Positions 23,312 through 35,705 of a stretch of DNA of 64,000 bases are shown here, one piece after another (within the stretch, counting starts at the first letter, position 1; each line of letters opens with the position of its first letter). Below the pieces are notes generated by a model. It searched no databases. It was given only the letters and a program-made list of their open reading frames with translations, and had not been told where the DNA came from. This stretch comes from Lepiota brunneoincarnata (lineage: Eukaryota > Basidiomycota > Agaricomycetes > Agaricales > Agaricaceae), in the NCBI GenBank assembly GCA_023014365.1, contig JAEBUN010000047.1:226815-290814 (forward strand), given 5' to 3'. The translations under genes and the position numbers were made by a program.

Positions 23312-25014
23312 CTTTCTTGTCCCAGTATCCAGCGCATGGGGTATATATCGCGGGGTTTTGAGTACAAATTGTGAACTGGTGGTAGACGCTCTTCCGTAAA
23401 CTAGCTCTTCTTGCCGCCGCTGCTGCTACATTATCCGGGATTCTTATACACTTCTTGTGGTTCTGCTCGGGTCCATCACCAATTGGACTTGGAGAATGGA
23501 ACAACCTGGCATTCTTGAAGCACGTTTCCCTAGATCAGTAGTAGTCATGACAAAATCCGCAAACAGTAATCACAACTACGAGACGGAGTATAAGATGAAG
23601 CCAAGTCGGGCTCTTCCCCGAGAACTACGTATAGGAAATGCTATTGACTGTTTCACGTAAACCCTCGCCCTTTGGCGTATCAACGACAAGGTTATCGGCA
23701 ATGACAAACTCAAGCCCAAAGGCCGTCGTCACTCGATAACAGCATACGAGCATGCTACAGGGTTCCCGATAGACAACTGGCAAAACAAATTATGGGCCAC
23801 GTATCTGGCCACTCCCAGCGTGATCCGACCACAGCAGATATAAAAGCTGCTCAGAACGATTGGACTAACAAAGGAATTTGGTGTTGGGAGCACCAGAGTC
23901 AGAGAAAATGGTGTATTTCCTCCTTGTCGCTCAAGCCAACGATTCTGCCTGTGTAGTGTGATAGCAAAAACGTCGAGCCACTCTTGTACGGGGTGGCAAA
24001 CCCGAGTCGAACAGAAGTGTGCCCGATGATACGTCGGAAAATTTTCTTCAAGCAGCTTCCATCACCAAACAGGTGGTTGGGTGGGTATCGCTAATGTATG
24101 CGGTGGTCGGCATTGAGGATGCGGATTAGGGTGTAGGAAAAGACGTCCCAGATGATTCGGGGGGTGTTTACTCAGAGGCCTCGAGGTTGTGAAGAGTGGT
24201 GCAGGGGGAGGTCGATGATTTAGTGCATTCACGGGGTAAGTGTGAGGTTCAGATGGTGGAGGAAGGACTCGGATGGTAGAGGCGGTGGACGGTAAGTCGG
24301 CGATAAATTGTGAGGGGGGCGGATGGCAATCTGCAAAGCAGAAAACATGAAGCTTGGGTGAGTGGGCGATGTGGCAATTACTTGTGCTTGCAGCAGCGTG
24401 CACATGGATGCAAGCCAGCCCTGGTGGATGTAGGTCACGACTCAAGTGTTCAAACGTCCAGATTTTCTCTTTGTTTCACGTTTCTGCGATAAAAATATAC
24501 TGGGCAAGCGGCAGAGGAGGCATAGTATGCAAATGATGGAATGTTTAGATGTTAAGGGTGAGACTAGAGGTGGGCCACCCGGAAGCGTGTTCCGGTCAGG
24601 GCCCAAGGGCGGGAGGGCACTCCCGTGGTGTTGTTCTGAGCCCTAAGACTGAAGCAAAGGGACTGCACGGATGCGTTGCAGGTGATTGGCGGCGGAGGAA
24701 GGGTGCGAAAAGAGCGCTACGCCGGCCAGCAGCCGCCGCTGGCGGGGGTCAGAGGGGGCTGTGATCGCTGTGACCGTTACACCGCGGACGGGGACCTCAC
24801 TCTACTCCGTCATCGTTCATCCATCCGTTCAATTCATTCAAGCTAACAAAACAATTACAGTACAAAATTCTGACAACATCACTTCAAGCTTTCTCATTTG
24901 CTAAATGACCCACATGCATGTTATGGCTGGAGAAACGAGCCGCCAACATCTCAGCGGATAGGGAACGGAGGCGTCGGATGACACGCTCACCTCCCAGTGG
25001 TTTCCAACAGGTAT
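23312..25014. other. LysM-unit repeat flanks, no gene
   Basis: Holds diverged copies of blocks that also flank the other LysM genes. About 23,430-23,650 matches 26,390-26,500 and 28,600-28,700 (reading FHSPSPIGDGPEQN on the minus strand). About 24,060-24,450 matches 26,746-27,117. No confident coding gene. Around 24,550-24,780 is a GC-rich stretch with nothing recognised. Confidence 0.5.
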
Positions 25015-25551
25015 TTAGTTTTCATAGCTCCATTTGAGGACCTGGCCGAATCCTTGTCAACAAGATTTTTAAGAGCGACAAAAGAGAAGAACGAACCTCG
25101 CCGGGGTACAAATTGGTGCACCCCTCATTGATACGGCCCGGATTGCAATCGCGCAAGTTTTGCACAGTAGTGCCTAGCGTGTTTGCGATGGTGATGCACC
25201 AATCACCCTGTTGAACGGTGTACTTCTGGTCACATTTCGGCTTGTCCAGAGCCGGGAAGACCTCGATCACAATGGCACCGGCCCCATCTACGAGCGGTGC
25301 AATAAGTTACCTAAATTATTCATCCTAAAAGGTATGGTTACAGTTATGGTGCGCCGGGACAGCATCGTCCATGGCTATGATTGTCAGAATCAGTAAATAT
25401 GGATATCATCAAACCCGGCAAGATTTACCAATATACGGAACCATGGCACCAAGAGCTACCAGGACGAGAGTCAGTGAGACGGATATCGATCAACTTTAAA
25501 GATGATACCGGAGGTAGCCAAGGAGGCGAGGATGAGGAGTTTGTTGACCAT
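25015..25551 (-). CDS. LysM effector-like gene 2
   Basis: 106 residues from five exons. Exon 1 encodes the signal peptide MVNKLLILASLATS, completed by ALGA from exon 2. Two microexons follow (ALGAMVPYI, then AMDDAVPAHHN), then the LysM exon with YTVQQGDWCITIANTLG, TTVQNLRDCNPGRIN and EGCTNLYPGE, and a last exon VLKWSYEN with a stop at 25015. Three of the four introns are phase 1 and the fourth is phase 0. The LysM core (Y-x-V-x-x-G-D-x-C, ...I-A...T, N-L-x-x-C-N-P, C-x-N-L-x-P-G) is complete, with Cys at the usual fungal positions. Predicted secreted chitin-binding effector-like protein. A TATA-like element sits about 65 bp upstream. Confidence 0.85.
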
Positions 25552-25613
25552 GTTGTTTGTTGAGTGTTGGAGATCGAGTAAGTGATGAAGGATTTGGAGA
25601 GGAGACAATGGGA

Positions 25614-25619
25614 TTTATA
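25614..25619 (-). promoter_or_regulatory. TATA-like element of LysM gene 2
   Basis: Minus strand reads TATAAA, about 63 bp before the ATG at 25551. The same position in LysM gene 3 carries TATATAA. Confidence 0.45.
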
Positions 25620-27257
25620 GAACCTGAGTTGCCGAGTAACGTCTACCGCTGCATGGTCCATTTACTACAGAAGGCATGTCACCACCGGACCTTGGACAAT
25701 TGAGTGGTCGAATCCCTAGAATCCGGTATCATGCAACCTGCCTGGACTGCTTTGAACTCGCCTACAACTTGTGATAGAAAGATCAGAATGTTCTGGTTCA
25801 CTGGATACTGTTACGTCGCGTCGAAGTCTAGTGATCCAGGAAGTGCTACGAGTATGGCTAGTATCCAGCAGGCCTTCACGGAGGGAATGCGGGAGCGAGG
25901 AGCAAAGACCCCGCACAAATCATGGGACTCATGGAGTCACTCTACGAGAATGGACACCTGTTAATGAGCCCTTCGCCTACGCGTGAAAGCCAGTCATAAG
26001 AATACCTTTTCAACAAGGGTACTGAATAGACGTTTCCCCCAAAGCAATCCTACTGGTAATCTGGGCAGTCCGAGCTGCCAGATATTTCGTAATAAGCCTT
26101 TGACTGTCCGCTTTCGCTTTGCCTTAATAGTTGTACAAGATGTGCTCAAAATAACATTTATCTTGTGGCCGCCGTTATGACTGGATTGGAGAGCCCGGGC
26201 AAATTACCCCCTATACAAGCGGCGTTGGTTTCTGGAATGGACAATGCAGAATTCTCAACACGATTGTTCCGGAGAACTAGGAACAGGCTGTGGATACTAC
26301 TTCTCCAACCGGCGTCCCCTTTCCACCGCCGCCGCCGCTACATGGCACACAACAATTCCAGGATAGGGGCCAATTACCGGGCTTCTTGCGCGCACATTGG
26401 TGTTCTGCTCGGGCCCATCACAAATGAAATTTGGGGAATGGAACAGGCTGGCATTCTTGAATTGCCACAGATAATCATCATGGAATCTCGTAACATTGGT
26501 TTGAATTGTATAGCCGAAACTAGAATCAGGCTCTTCTTCGAGAAATGGGTGTGCGGGGGTGGCGGCTCGTTGCTATCTTTGTGTAGTGTCACGTGATTTT
26601 GCGGAGAAGATGACGCACTTCTTCATTTTTGCCAAACCGAACAGTATCTGAACAGTGTACATATGTTGACTATGTCAAGCCACTCGAATGCAGCGTGGAA
26701 TCACAGAATTGAGTGTAGCAAAACCATCGCTTGGAACTGAATCCGTCACTGCATGGGTGATTGCATTACTAAGGGATGCGGCGGACAACGTGGTTTGGGG
26801 CATAAAAAAAGGCATCCCGGGTGCCGGGGGTGTTGTTTAGTCGGAGGCCTAGCGGTGACAGGACAGGGGATTGGAAAGCCTGTCGGTAAGTTGTTGAAAT
26901 CAATGCGGAGGCAGTAATCCTCGAGGAGATTCAGGTAATGGACGAGGGACTCAAAGGAATGGGGCAATGGTGAGTGGGGACACCAAGCTGGGGCTAGGAT
27001 TTGTGAAGGATGGCAGCCTGGGTTGTGGGTCAGTTGTAAGTCACGTGTACATTGAGCTGGTCTCTCCATCGAAGTACACTCATTCATATTCGACCTAGTT
27101 ACACGATTACAGCACACAAACTACTGACACAATCATCACTTGTTTCCTTTAGTACACGATCCACGGCCACGGCAAGACTGGAGGGAAAGATGCCCTTAAG
27201 GTCTAGGCGGGTCAAGAATCGAAACTGATGACGTACCCACATGATATTCGACAACTT
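25620..27257. other. LysM-unit repeat flanks, no gene
   Basis: Second copies of the flanking blocks: about 26,300-26,520 (minus-strand FHSPNFICDGPEQN) and 26,746-27,117. The recurring minus-strand frame may be an ancestral exon, but no complete gene can be built. Confidence 0.5.
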
Positions 27258-27774
27258 TCAATGTTTGGGTCGGGTGTAATGGAGTATCTGAGGAAGAAGC
27301 CATTGTCAACAGTGGGACGGCACAAGCTCAAGTTAGATAAACGAACCTGGCCTGGGTGCAAGTTGGTGCAATCCTTATTGATCCAGGGGTTGCAGTCCCT
27401 CAAGTTTTTGTCAGAGATGCCCAAGTGATCTTCGATGGAATAACAAGAATCGCCGGGTTGAACCTGGTAGGCACCGTTGCAGGACTCCATCCGAGTAGCA
27501 TCAGTCGCAGCTACAAGCGGTAGAATGAGTTATACGGATATGAATCAAATGCAAGGGTGGTTACGGTAGTGGTACATCGGAACTGCATCGTTCTCAGCTA
27601 CGGGCAACAGAATCAGTAACAAGGATATTCATTAAATGCAGAGGTGATTACGGATGAATTGAATCCTGAGACCGAGAGCTGCGAGGACAAGTGTCAGTGA
27701 GACGGACATCGACTGACTCTAGGGACAATACCAGAGGTGGCCAAGAAGGCAAGGATGTAGAGCTTGTTGAACAT
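27258..27774 (-). CDS. LysM effector-like gene 3
   Basis: 98 residues from five exons, the same architecture as gene 2: exon 1 MFNKLYILAFLATS (signal peptide), microexons ALGLRIQFI and PENDAVPMYHY, LysM exon with AYQVQPGDSCYSIEDHLG, ISDKNLRDCNPWINK and DCTNLHPGQ, last exon ILHYTRPKH with a stop at 27258. Intron ends are all GT-AG. The start at 27774 is fixed by the signal peptide and by identity of position with gene 2. Predicted secreted glycan-binding protein. It and gene 2 differ in most LysM surface residues while keeping the Cys and core, which fits either diversifying or relaxed evolution. TATATAA about 52 bp upstream. Confidence 0.85.
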
Positions 27775-27825
27775 GCTTGTTTGTTGAGATCGAGGTGATG
27801 AGGGATATCAGGAAGAGATGATGGG

Positions 27826-27832
27826 TTATATA
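27826..27832 (-). promoter_or_regulatory. TATA box of LysM gene 3
   Basis: Minus strand reads TATATAA, 52 bp before the ATG at 27774. Confidence 0.5.
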
Positions 27833-27859
27833 GGCCTGAGGTGCCGAGTAACGTCTACC

Positions 27860-30061
27860 GCTGCATGTTCCCGTATTACATGCCGGATCTTGGATGATTG
27901 GGGGTCAGATCTCTCCAACACGTTATCAAGCTGCCTGTCTGAACTATACAACTCACCTGGGATGTTCTCTAGGAGGATCAGAAGGTTCTAGCCTAACGAA
28001 TAATGCTACGCCGTTTCAACGCCCTCCTACTGACTCCCTTCACAGATGTAGGGTTAGATGTCTTGACGAGAGGATGCGGAGGCGAGGAGTAGAGATCTCG
28101 TCCAACTTGCACGAGTCACGAGACGTAGTTGACTCATGCTGCAGGAGTGAAATGGACAGTCGCCTCAAAGTGAACTCATCGCCCATTATGCGAAACAAAG
28201 AAAGACGATCACAAGGACTTTTCTTGTCAGCACCCTTGCTGAATACCGGAGCCGTCTTAGTAATGCAATTGTGAAAGAGTGATCATCTCGTAAAGGACAT
28301 TCGCCTCTTGATTTTCGCCTTGGTTGACTGGGTGAATTGGGCTCAAATTTACATCCATCGCCCGACCGCTGCTATGACCAGGTCGGACGGCATGTGGAAC
28401 CCACCCCCACGCACAAGTGATATCTGATTCTCCCTGCCTCGGTGTCTGAAATAGGTATTGCAGAAAACTTCGACATCATTGTCGAGATAACTGGGAGTTG
28501 GCTATAGACGCTCCTCCACGAACTTGCGTCCCCCTGCCACTGCCGCCGCCGCCACACGGGGTACGACAATTGCTGCGTTATCCGGGCTTCTTGGGCGGCA
28601 ATTGCGGTTCTGCTCGGGCCCGTCAACAATGAGACTTGAAGAATGGAATAGCCTTGCATTTCTGAATCGCACTTGGATAGCAATCATGACAGAGTAGAAA
28701 CCAAGCTCTTCTTTGAGAAATGTAGAGTACTGGCAACGGCCGATTCGCGTCATCGCCGAGGACAGTTTACCAACAGGCGCATCAGAGGGCATGAGTTCCA
28801 ATCCCAAAGCCAATAGTCGATAACGGCACACTCAAGTCTGCTATACTATTCTCAGTAACCATAACGTCGCGTACCCAATCGTTTCTCATATCATCCACAC
28901 CAACTGTTCTAGTATGCCTCGAGCGCAAGGAGCACAAGTACAAAGTTGGAGCAGTCAGAATTAAGTTAGAGCATGGCTCAGACTCGAGGAAGACAGCTAG
29001 TTGCCTTTGTCGTCACAATAGGCTCCAGCAAGCTCGCTAAGCAAGTGATGCAAAGAACTGACGATAGTTAACATTTTCGAGCCCCTCTGGTATGATGTAA
29101 AAAGTTGTCGAGCTCGAGAGGGAAGGGGAATACCTAAGGTGGCAGAAAGAGTCATTCCTGAGTGAGTCCGTTATTCTGGGCGAGCGTTGTCAAGGCAAGT
29201 GCAGGGGGCATTGAGGGTACTCGCTCAGCTAAAGGCCCGAGGTGGTAAACAGGGGAATTGGAGTGGGGAGCGATGTGAGTGATTATGTGCATTCATTGGG
29301 TTGGAAAAGTGATACTGGACGAGATTTGCAAAGCAAATGGAGGACTCGAGGCCTGAGAGGGCGGTGAGCTGGTGGCGGGGGGACCTGTCGGGGGATAACG
29401 TCTGGTTACACCATGTTCAGACAAGTATCCACCGTCAACGGCAAGACACGGCCTGTCCGAACTCGGAAGGCGACCATACAGAAACCGCAGAGGGGTCGTC
29501 CACGTTGGAGGTAAATGTCTCTAGCTCGATTGGGATCGGTCCATTCTACGCTATTCAACAGATACTTCGTTCTCCTGCCTACACTCAACCCGAGTGTATG
29601 GGTCCTGATATCGTGACAGAGTACATTTCACCCATCGACCTTCCACCACGCATCACCGACTTGTCGTCCCTCGATGGACAGTATTGAGGCCGACATTCGT
29701 GCGACATCGTACCAAATAACTGCACTACCAGTCACCAAACCACAGTCAAGCAGGCGAGAAATACAAACCCCCGGTGACCACTCGGGCACCCATCGTGCGC
29801 GACACCTATATTTATTATTGATTTGTTTTCGCGAAGCACAACTATTTCGCCCGCAGGCGCAATGTTATTCAAGATTTATAAGCCTTCACATTGGCTACTT
29901 CAAAAGGGACCTCATTACTCGGCCTGACGTCTCGAAGAACACGATTTCCAAATATACATTACAATTGAGATGTACCTCGAACCTCGGTTAGCAGTCCTAC
30001 AGACCCCGGAACGATCAACATTACATGCACCCCTGCCCGAGTTAATTAGCTTGCTTATATC
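27860..30061. repeat. Segmental duplicate, master blocks (28.05-28.84 and 29.44-29.79 kb)
   Basis: Two blocks here recur at 39.0-40.75 kb in swapped order: 28,050-28,835 matches 39,975-40,749, and 29,440-29,790 matches 39,560-39,930. The first block ends with GCACACTCAA at 28,826-28,835 and continues as GTCTGCTATAC. At 40,749 the same sequence is interrupted by the giant transposon. No convincing gene in the region. Confidence 0.75.
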
Positions 30062-30319
30062 TCAAATGAGGAGGAGGGGGGAATCATTTCTCACAAATTT
30101 GCTATTGCACCAGCTACAGCCTAGCCTCTGACACTGCCAATCCTCCGTGCAGGGTTTGCCGTAGCCAGGGCATACCGACACACCCGCACCGTCCATCAAG
30201 GTGGCGGGCATGGACACTCCCTCGATGATAATAACACTGATGTCTCTACTGTCCGGTTGGCTGGGGGCAGCGAAGGTTGCAGTGAAGAGCGTGGTGAATA
30301 AGATGAAAGCTTTCAACAT
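30062..30319 (-). CDS. Small secreted cysteine-containing protein
   Basis: 85 residues without introns. Start MLKAFILFTTLFTATFAAP at 30319 is a textbook signal peptide with cleavage near residue 18. The mature part is about 67 residues with Cys clustered in CPGYGKPCTEDWQCQRLGCS followed by WC; this compact Cys knot-like spacing is seen in small secreted effector-type proteins. No family recognised. A TATAAAA element on the minus strand lies about 40 bp upstream. It stands between the LysM array and the NLR cluster. Confidence 0.62.
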   Translation of the reverse strand: MLKAFILFTTLFTATFAAPSQPDSRDISVIIIEGVSMPATLMDGAGVSVCPGYGKPCTEDWQCQRLGCSWCNSKFVRNDSPLLLI

Positions 30320-30357
30320 GACTTGATTGGGGTGGTTAGTCTGTGGAATGGTACCGA

Positions 30358-30366
30358 CTTTTATAC
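30358..30366 (-). promoter_or_regulatory. TATA box of the small secreted protein gene
   Basis: Minus strand reads GGTATAAAA, about 40 bp upstream of the ATG at 30319. Confidence 0.45.
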
Positions 30367-31652
30367 CTCATGTGTGGTTATTTGTGGATCTTTGCTCGCA
30401 AGAAAGAACTTCCTCGTGAATCGATACTAATATGCCCACTGTCATCCCAACAACCCCTCGCCCCTATTCGGCGCGCTTTTTCAGCTCTAGTGTGGGGCTA
30501 ATTATTGCGGGGGGCACCTCAGGTACCCTAAAGTAGTCATTGTAACGACTCTTATTTGGGGGCAGACTCGAATAACCCCACGTTTACATACTAGTCCGGG
30601 GATTTTTCTGGCACACCAGAAGGAGCCAGAAGGCGAAATACTTGTGTGGCGCAGACACAATGGAAGGTTCGTGATCCATCTTCCGTAGAAACCGGCCTCG
30701 ACTCTGTTACAAGTACGTACACCTGATGAAAATCAGTGATCTCAGAACCTGCGTAAATTGACAGAACCATTGTTCAGACAGAGGGAATGGTCTCTGAGAA
30801 GTGTTTAGCTTAGGAAGTAAAGTGGCCGTGAATGCTACTCGACAAGGGATAGCGAGAATGGAATTAATCTTGCGGCTGCCGGAACTGTGATGAATTATCT
30901 GATAGTGTATAGCCCGGTTGAAGTGTGGGATTGGGATGAAGAAGTGTCTCGGGAGGAGGGTGGGGGGTAACGTAGTCCACACCACTGCGATTGACTATCC
31001 GGAGTGTTGGGATGTGGGAGGTAATCCGATACCCATGTACAATAAGTGTCCTGTGTTTTCATCACATCCCCTGCGGGTGTGTTGTGATGTCCGTCTCGGG
31101 GTGTTCGTCGGTGAGAGTGCTGCCTAGGGGGTCGGCTTTCTCATCCGGCTAATAACGCGATTACCACAAGGTGCATCCGCGCCTGGGGAAATGTTATATG
31201 CATCCCACGGATGGGATGCAGGATTCTGGTTAATTTGCGGCCCCAGATTTGGTCTGGTTGAGCTAGTCCGAAAAACTGTTTACACACCGAAACCCCAAGC
31301 TGCTTTTTTCCCAATTTCTTCATATCTGCCTCGACTTCCTGTTCCGAGGCTAGCCTCTGAGGTATTTATGTTCCATCAAATATTCATATTTGGAAATACG
31401 ACCTTGGGTTGACTTGCACTCACAGTCTGGTCAGCAGATTGTGTTAAATGCAATTGAAAAGGGGGTTGGCAGCGAGGCGCGAAAGACAGGAGCCAAGCAT
31501 AACTTAGTTTAGTTGGAACCCTAACCCACGCGCTTCAGAGTTTCACTCAGGGGAATGAGGCGTTTAAATGCATAGCCTTCCGGCCCGCAGGGCCTTGTAC
31601 AGCAGTTTGGCCACAACTCTTGCCTTGTGTACCCACCATCCCAGTACCTCTC
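30367..31652. other. Intergenic, nothing recognised
   Basis: No coding motif; open frames at 30,707-30,985 and 31,191-31,412 have no family features. Confidence 0.4.
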
Positions 31653-34108
31653 ATGATAAGCCCGTCTTCAGAAGATCAGGAGGACGCCTCCGCATCTACC
31701 GGTCAGTTTCGGGGGCCCCAAAACTCAGGACACGCTGAAAAGGGTCCCGGATTTTTCGCCGGCGCTAGTCATTTCATCTTGAGAAATCCGGTGATGAGTA
31801 TTAACTACCACAATGGCGAGCATGGTAAGATCCATCAGAACGAAAAAAAAATAAGAAGATCTCACTTGCTTTTCTGGCATCAGCGATCGAATCTCTCGAG
31901 AAACATACAATTCGAGGCGCAGAGTTCGACTCCTCCGATCGATCACCCCCTCCACGCTGCCACCCAGGCACTCGAAAGACCATTGTTGAGAGGACACAAC
32001 ATTGGTTCAGCGACATCGAACGCCAGAAAAGGATCCTCTAGCTCGTTGGTTCCGCTAGAGTTGGCAAATCAGCTATCATGCAGACTCTCGCTGAATATGC
32101 AGCGGACGCTCCTGGGCCCGACTTGATGTTGGGGGCGACGCTGTTCTTCTCTGGTCCCAATGGACGCAACAACCCCCTGAAGGTCTTCATCACCCTCGCC
32201 TACCAGATAGCGCTCGTGTCCTTGCCGTATCGCGAATTCATTGCACGAGAGGTGGTTGCCAATCCAAGACTACCGACAAAGTCGATGGAAGCGCAGTTCA
32301 CGCGACTCTTTATCGAGCCATTTGCTCGGCAGGCGGTACATCAGGGGTCTGGCGACCTGTTGATCTTCCTTGATGGTCTAGACGAATGCGAGGGTCACTC
32401 GGAACAGTGCGAAATTGTGGAGCTCATTTCGTCCTTTTCCCTTGCACACCCGAACGTACCCCTCATATGGATCATCGCGAGTCGCCCAGAATCCCATTTA
32501 AAAGCGGTATTCTCTCGCATCACTGTCGTATTAAGCTACAAAAAAGAGGACGTTCCGATCGACTCTGACGAGGCCTGCGACGATGTGGATAAGTACTTGC
32601 GAGCGGAGTTTGAGAGGATTCAACAAGACGACCCGATCGCCCGTCTTCGCCCCCAGTGGCCAACAGAGACAGAGTTTCTGACGATCGCTGCCGCGGCCGG
32701 TGGGCTGTTTGCATTTGCCTCGACTGCGGTCAGATTTGTTGGCGATCCGACCTATAAGAATCCCATTTCTGCACTTGCGCTTCTGCTTGCCACGATCAAC
32801 AAGGTTCCCCTACGGCAATCAAAACGGAGGGCACATCCCCTTGCTTATCTTAATGCGCTCTATACTTGCATTCTTTCCGAGATCCCCGAAGATATATTGC
32901 CTGATTTGAATTCACTCCTCACGAATTATCTTGTTTTGCGGAAACACCCTAGACAAAATCCTCGACAGCAGAGCTTCGCCTTCCTTTGTAATTGGATGGG
33001 TATGCTTCCCAACGATGCCTATAGTGCTCTCGATCGACTTCATTCGGTCCTCACAATCCCAACGCCTGAATATGCTGGCCAGGCACTGTCTTTTCACCAT
33101 CAATCCTTTTACGAATACCTCAAAGATCCCAAGCGTTCACGCGCATTTCATATCAGCGATGCTGACATGGATAAGCAAGAACTCGAATGTGCTCTAAGAA
33201 TCTTGAAGGATGTCCACCGAGGTAAACTTCAAGTCCACACCGGCTTCCGAACGAAAATCTGATTATGTTTATTGATTTAGATATGGTTGCTAAGGAGAAT
33301 TTGATATTTCCTGTCTCAAAGGTGGTTCTGTCTTGGCCGGCTGCGATGTTGATCGCAGTGATGCAAGCAACTCTTTACGATTGCGCAGCCTGCAGCATTA
33401 TAGGCATTGTTGACCGTTTTGATCCTGATCTTGTACTACCGAAATTTCGGGATCCAGATGTCGTCCAGGTCATTAAAACCCTCAGTTTCACGTATCCGCG
33501 GGACATCAGCACTGGGGACTGGTCGCTTGCCACTCAATTCCTCCGTGGTGTACATCATCACCCTGTACGTGTCGCTTCTCCCTGTACCAGAATGATTTTG
33601 ATCAATGACCGTGTCATCAACCCCCACCCAGGACCTCAGAATTCGCGCCGAGTTCGAAAGATTGGGGTTGCTTCGGACAATACCAGTTAGAATGCTTAAC
33701 CTCGACCACGTTCAGCTCAAGGCGGCTATCTTTGCATGCCATGATGATGATGTCGACAAGGATATCACGTTAGACTCCATGCAACAGACACTGGATAGTC
33801 CTCTCATGGTGAGATAATTACCTGGACCGATGAGGAAGAAAGGGTCACTAATCATCGCGAGCATTTAGATTAACTATGGTCATGAGTCTCCCAAAATGAA
33901 GACCATCGATTTCTATGCTCAGTGGGAGAGAAATAAAATTTGCTCAAATCTAAGGCGCTCCATGATCCAGACCCCGGATGTACCCGTTCTGCATTTCGGA
34001 AACGCCATCGGAGCCTACCTTATCTGCCATTACCGGTTGCTTGATGGGTCTAAGCGCTGGACATTGTACATTCGCTATCGCCTTCTGGAAGAACATGCTA
34101 TTGGATGA
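31653..34108 (+). pseudogene. NLR (NACHT) copy 1, full length but disabled
   Basis: Matches the intact NLR at 35706-38422 exon for exon: N-terminal GFFAGASHFILRNPVMSINY; intron 31825-31883; the linker ending GAEFDSSDRSPPPRCHPGTR; NACHT; then two C-terminal exons ending at 34108. Three lesions are visible. A TAG at 32039-32041 replaces the Trp codon just before the P-loop. The P-loop GSAGVGKS reads GSARVGKS. A one-base gain near 33,245-33,262 shifts frame before the NLIMFIDLDMV segment. Downstream of the TAG the frame stays open for 394 codons (32078-33262). The low level of other damage suggests recent loss. Confidence 0.88.
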
Positions 34109-34225
34109 TCCGCTGGCGATTGAGTACTGTATGTACATTCTAGTTCATGTAACCTTGCGTAATACACTGTATAAAAGCTTTGGTGAAATATGTCGGACGC
34201 TAGTGTGCCTGCGGTTCTCATTTTC

Positions 34226-35008
34226 TAACGATCACTGCTGCTATAGGAGGGCTGTTTGCGTTTGCATCGACCGCGATCAAGTTTGTTGGTGACCCGATAT
34301 ATAAAAATCCCATCTCTGCGCTTGCCCTATTGCTTGCCGCCGTCAACAAAGTTTCTCTACAGCCATCGAAAGGGAGGCCACATCCACTTGCTTACCTTGA
34401 TGCGCTCTATACATACATTATTCCCGAGATCCCCGAAGGCGTATTACCAGACACGATTTCACTCCTGACGAATTATCGTGTTTTGAGTAATCATCCAGTA
34501 ACACTCCAGCGCAAGGACCTGAACTTCCTTTGTAATTGGATTGGCATGTCCCCCAACGATGCCTATAGTGCCCTTGACCGACTTCATTCTGTTATCACAA
34601 TCCCACTTCCCGAAAATGCCGAGACGGAAGGATTATCCTTTCATCACCAATCGTTCTATGAATATATCTTGGACGCCAAACGTTCACAGGCATTTCAAAT
34701 CGGGCAAGCCGAAATGGACGAGCAAGAACTTGCTTGTTCTATAAGAATTTTGTCGGATGTCCACCGCAGCAAGTTTCGAGTTCCAACCAGCTCCCGAACG
34801 ACGATCTAATTATCTTGGTTAATTTAAATATGGTTGCCACAGATCATTCTGTCTTTCCTGTCTCCGCTGTGGTCCTATCCTGGCGGAATGTCAAGGGCAG
34901 ATCGATGCGGAGGAACCTTTACGACTGCGCGGCCTGGGGCTTGGGAATCCATGAAGTGGAGTATGCACAGAGTTCCCTGGCGTTCGCTGAAGAGGTGCGG
35001 CGGGCCTG
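34226..35008 (+). pseudogene. NLR (NACHT) copy 3, 5'-truncated
   Basis: Begins inside the NACHT-distal region at GGLFAFASTAIKFVGDP and continues through SFHHQSFYEYILDAKR. It then shows the same frame break as copy 1 at the SSRTTI position and ends after NLYDCAAWGLG. No P-loop, Walker B or N-terminus, and no C-terminal exons. The shared frameshift means that copies 1 and 3 descend from one already-shifted copy, unless the intact gene gained a correction. Confidence 0.85.
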
Positions 35009-35705
35009 ACTAGGCGAAATTTCGAGAAGGTCATTTTCTGCATAGTGAAGGGCGAGAAGCGAAGCCATCACAATCAACAAGCAACGACATCGTGCAGCGT
35101 GTCTCGTGCCCTCGAGTCACGCAATTTTTGTTTGGTCTTCACGGCTTGATCGGGGGATCACTCAGCTTATGTCAGAATTCCCTTATATACTGTAGTGATT
35201 TTCAAGGACCAACGGTCAAGGGGGGCGCTCATGAAATCAGACTATAGAAGGTGTCGTCAATAAATACACACAAGTCTGAGTCTGACTACGGGAGACTATC
35301 AGGCACCGTGCCGTGAGGGGTCCGAGTGGGAGGGATTCCCCAGGCCCAGCCTCCCTATTCTACCTACTTGTACGGGGTTCCGGAGGCACCCCAGCGCGCT
35401 AGCCGGTCCAGCAGAACAATTAATATATATTGATTCATACTTCCCCACAACCACCCTAAGTTAGGTAGTCTTATTCTGTCGCTACATAAGCCAAGTTGGG
35501 TTAGGGTAGCGGTTAAGTCCTCCGGTGAGTCCCTTCGCAAGGACGAAATCCGCATAAGTTCCCATTTGTTTCTGGCCCCCGTCTCGGTGAATCAGGTGAC
35601 AGTGTCTAGGTCACGAGGTATGGAGAAGCCTGGCATAAATAAACAAACAAGTCTTTAAGCCCAACGGTTTACCCACGAAAGTGGGAGACCATCTCAGCTC
35701 CCACC
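35009..35705. other. Intergenic before intact NLR
   Basis: No gene. Around 35,370-35,420 a short hairpin-like GGGGTTCC...GGCACCCC occurs, and a GTGGGAG/CTCCCAC inverted repeat sits at 35,681-35,704, just before the NLR start. Neither is assigned a function. Confidence 0.4.

Noticed and set aside
24062..24445. Pro/His-rich frame as a gene
   Set aside because: It is a repeated flank block with a diverged copy at 26,746-27,117 and no start context, signal or domain.
32078..33262. 394-codon frame as a separate NTPase gene
   Set aside because: It starts inside the NACHT domain just after the P-loop and is the surviving frame of a disabled NLR.
35370..35420. tRNA-like or SINE-like GGGGTTCC...CACCCC arm
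   Set aside because: No acceptor stem or anticodon arm could be drawn around it.
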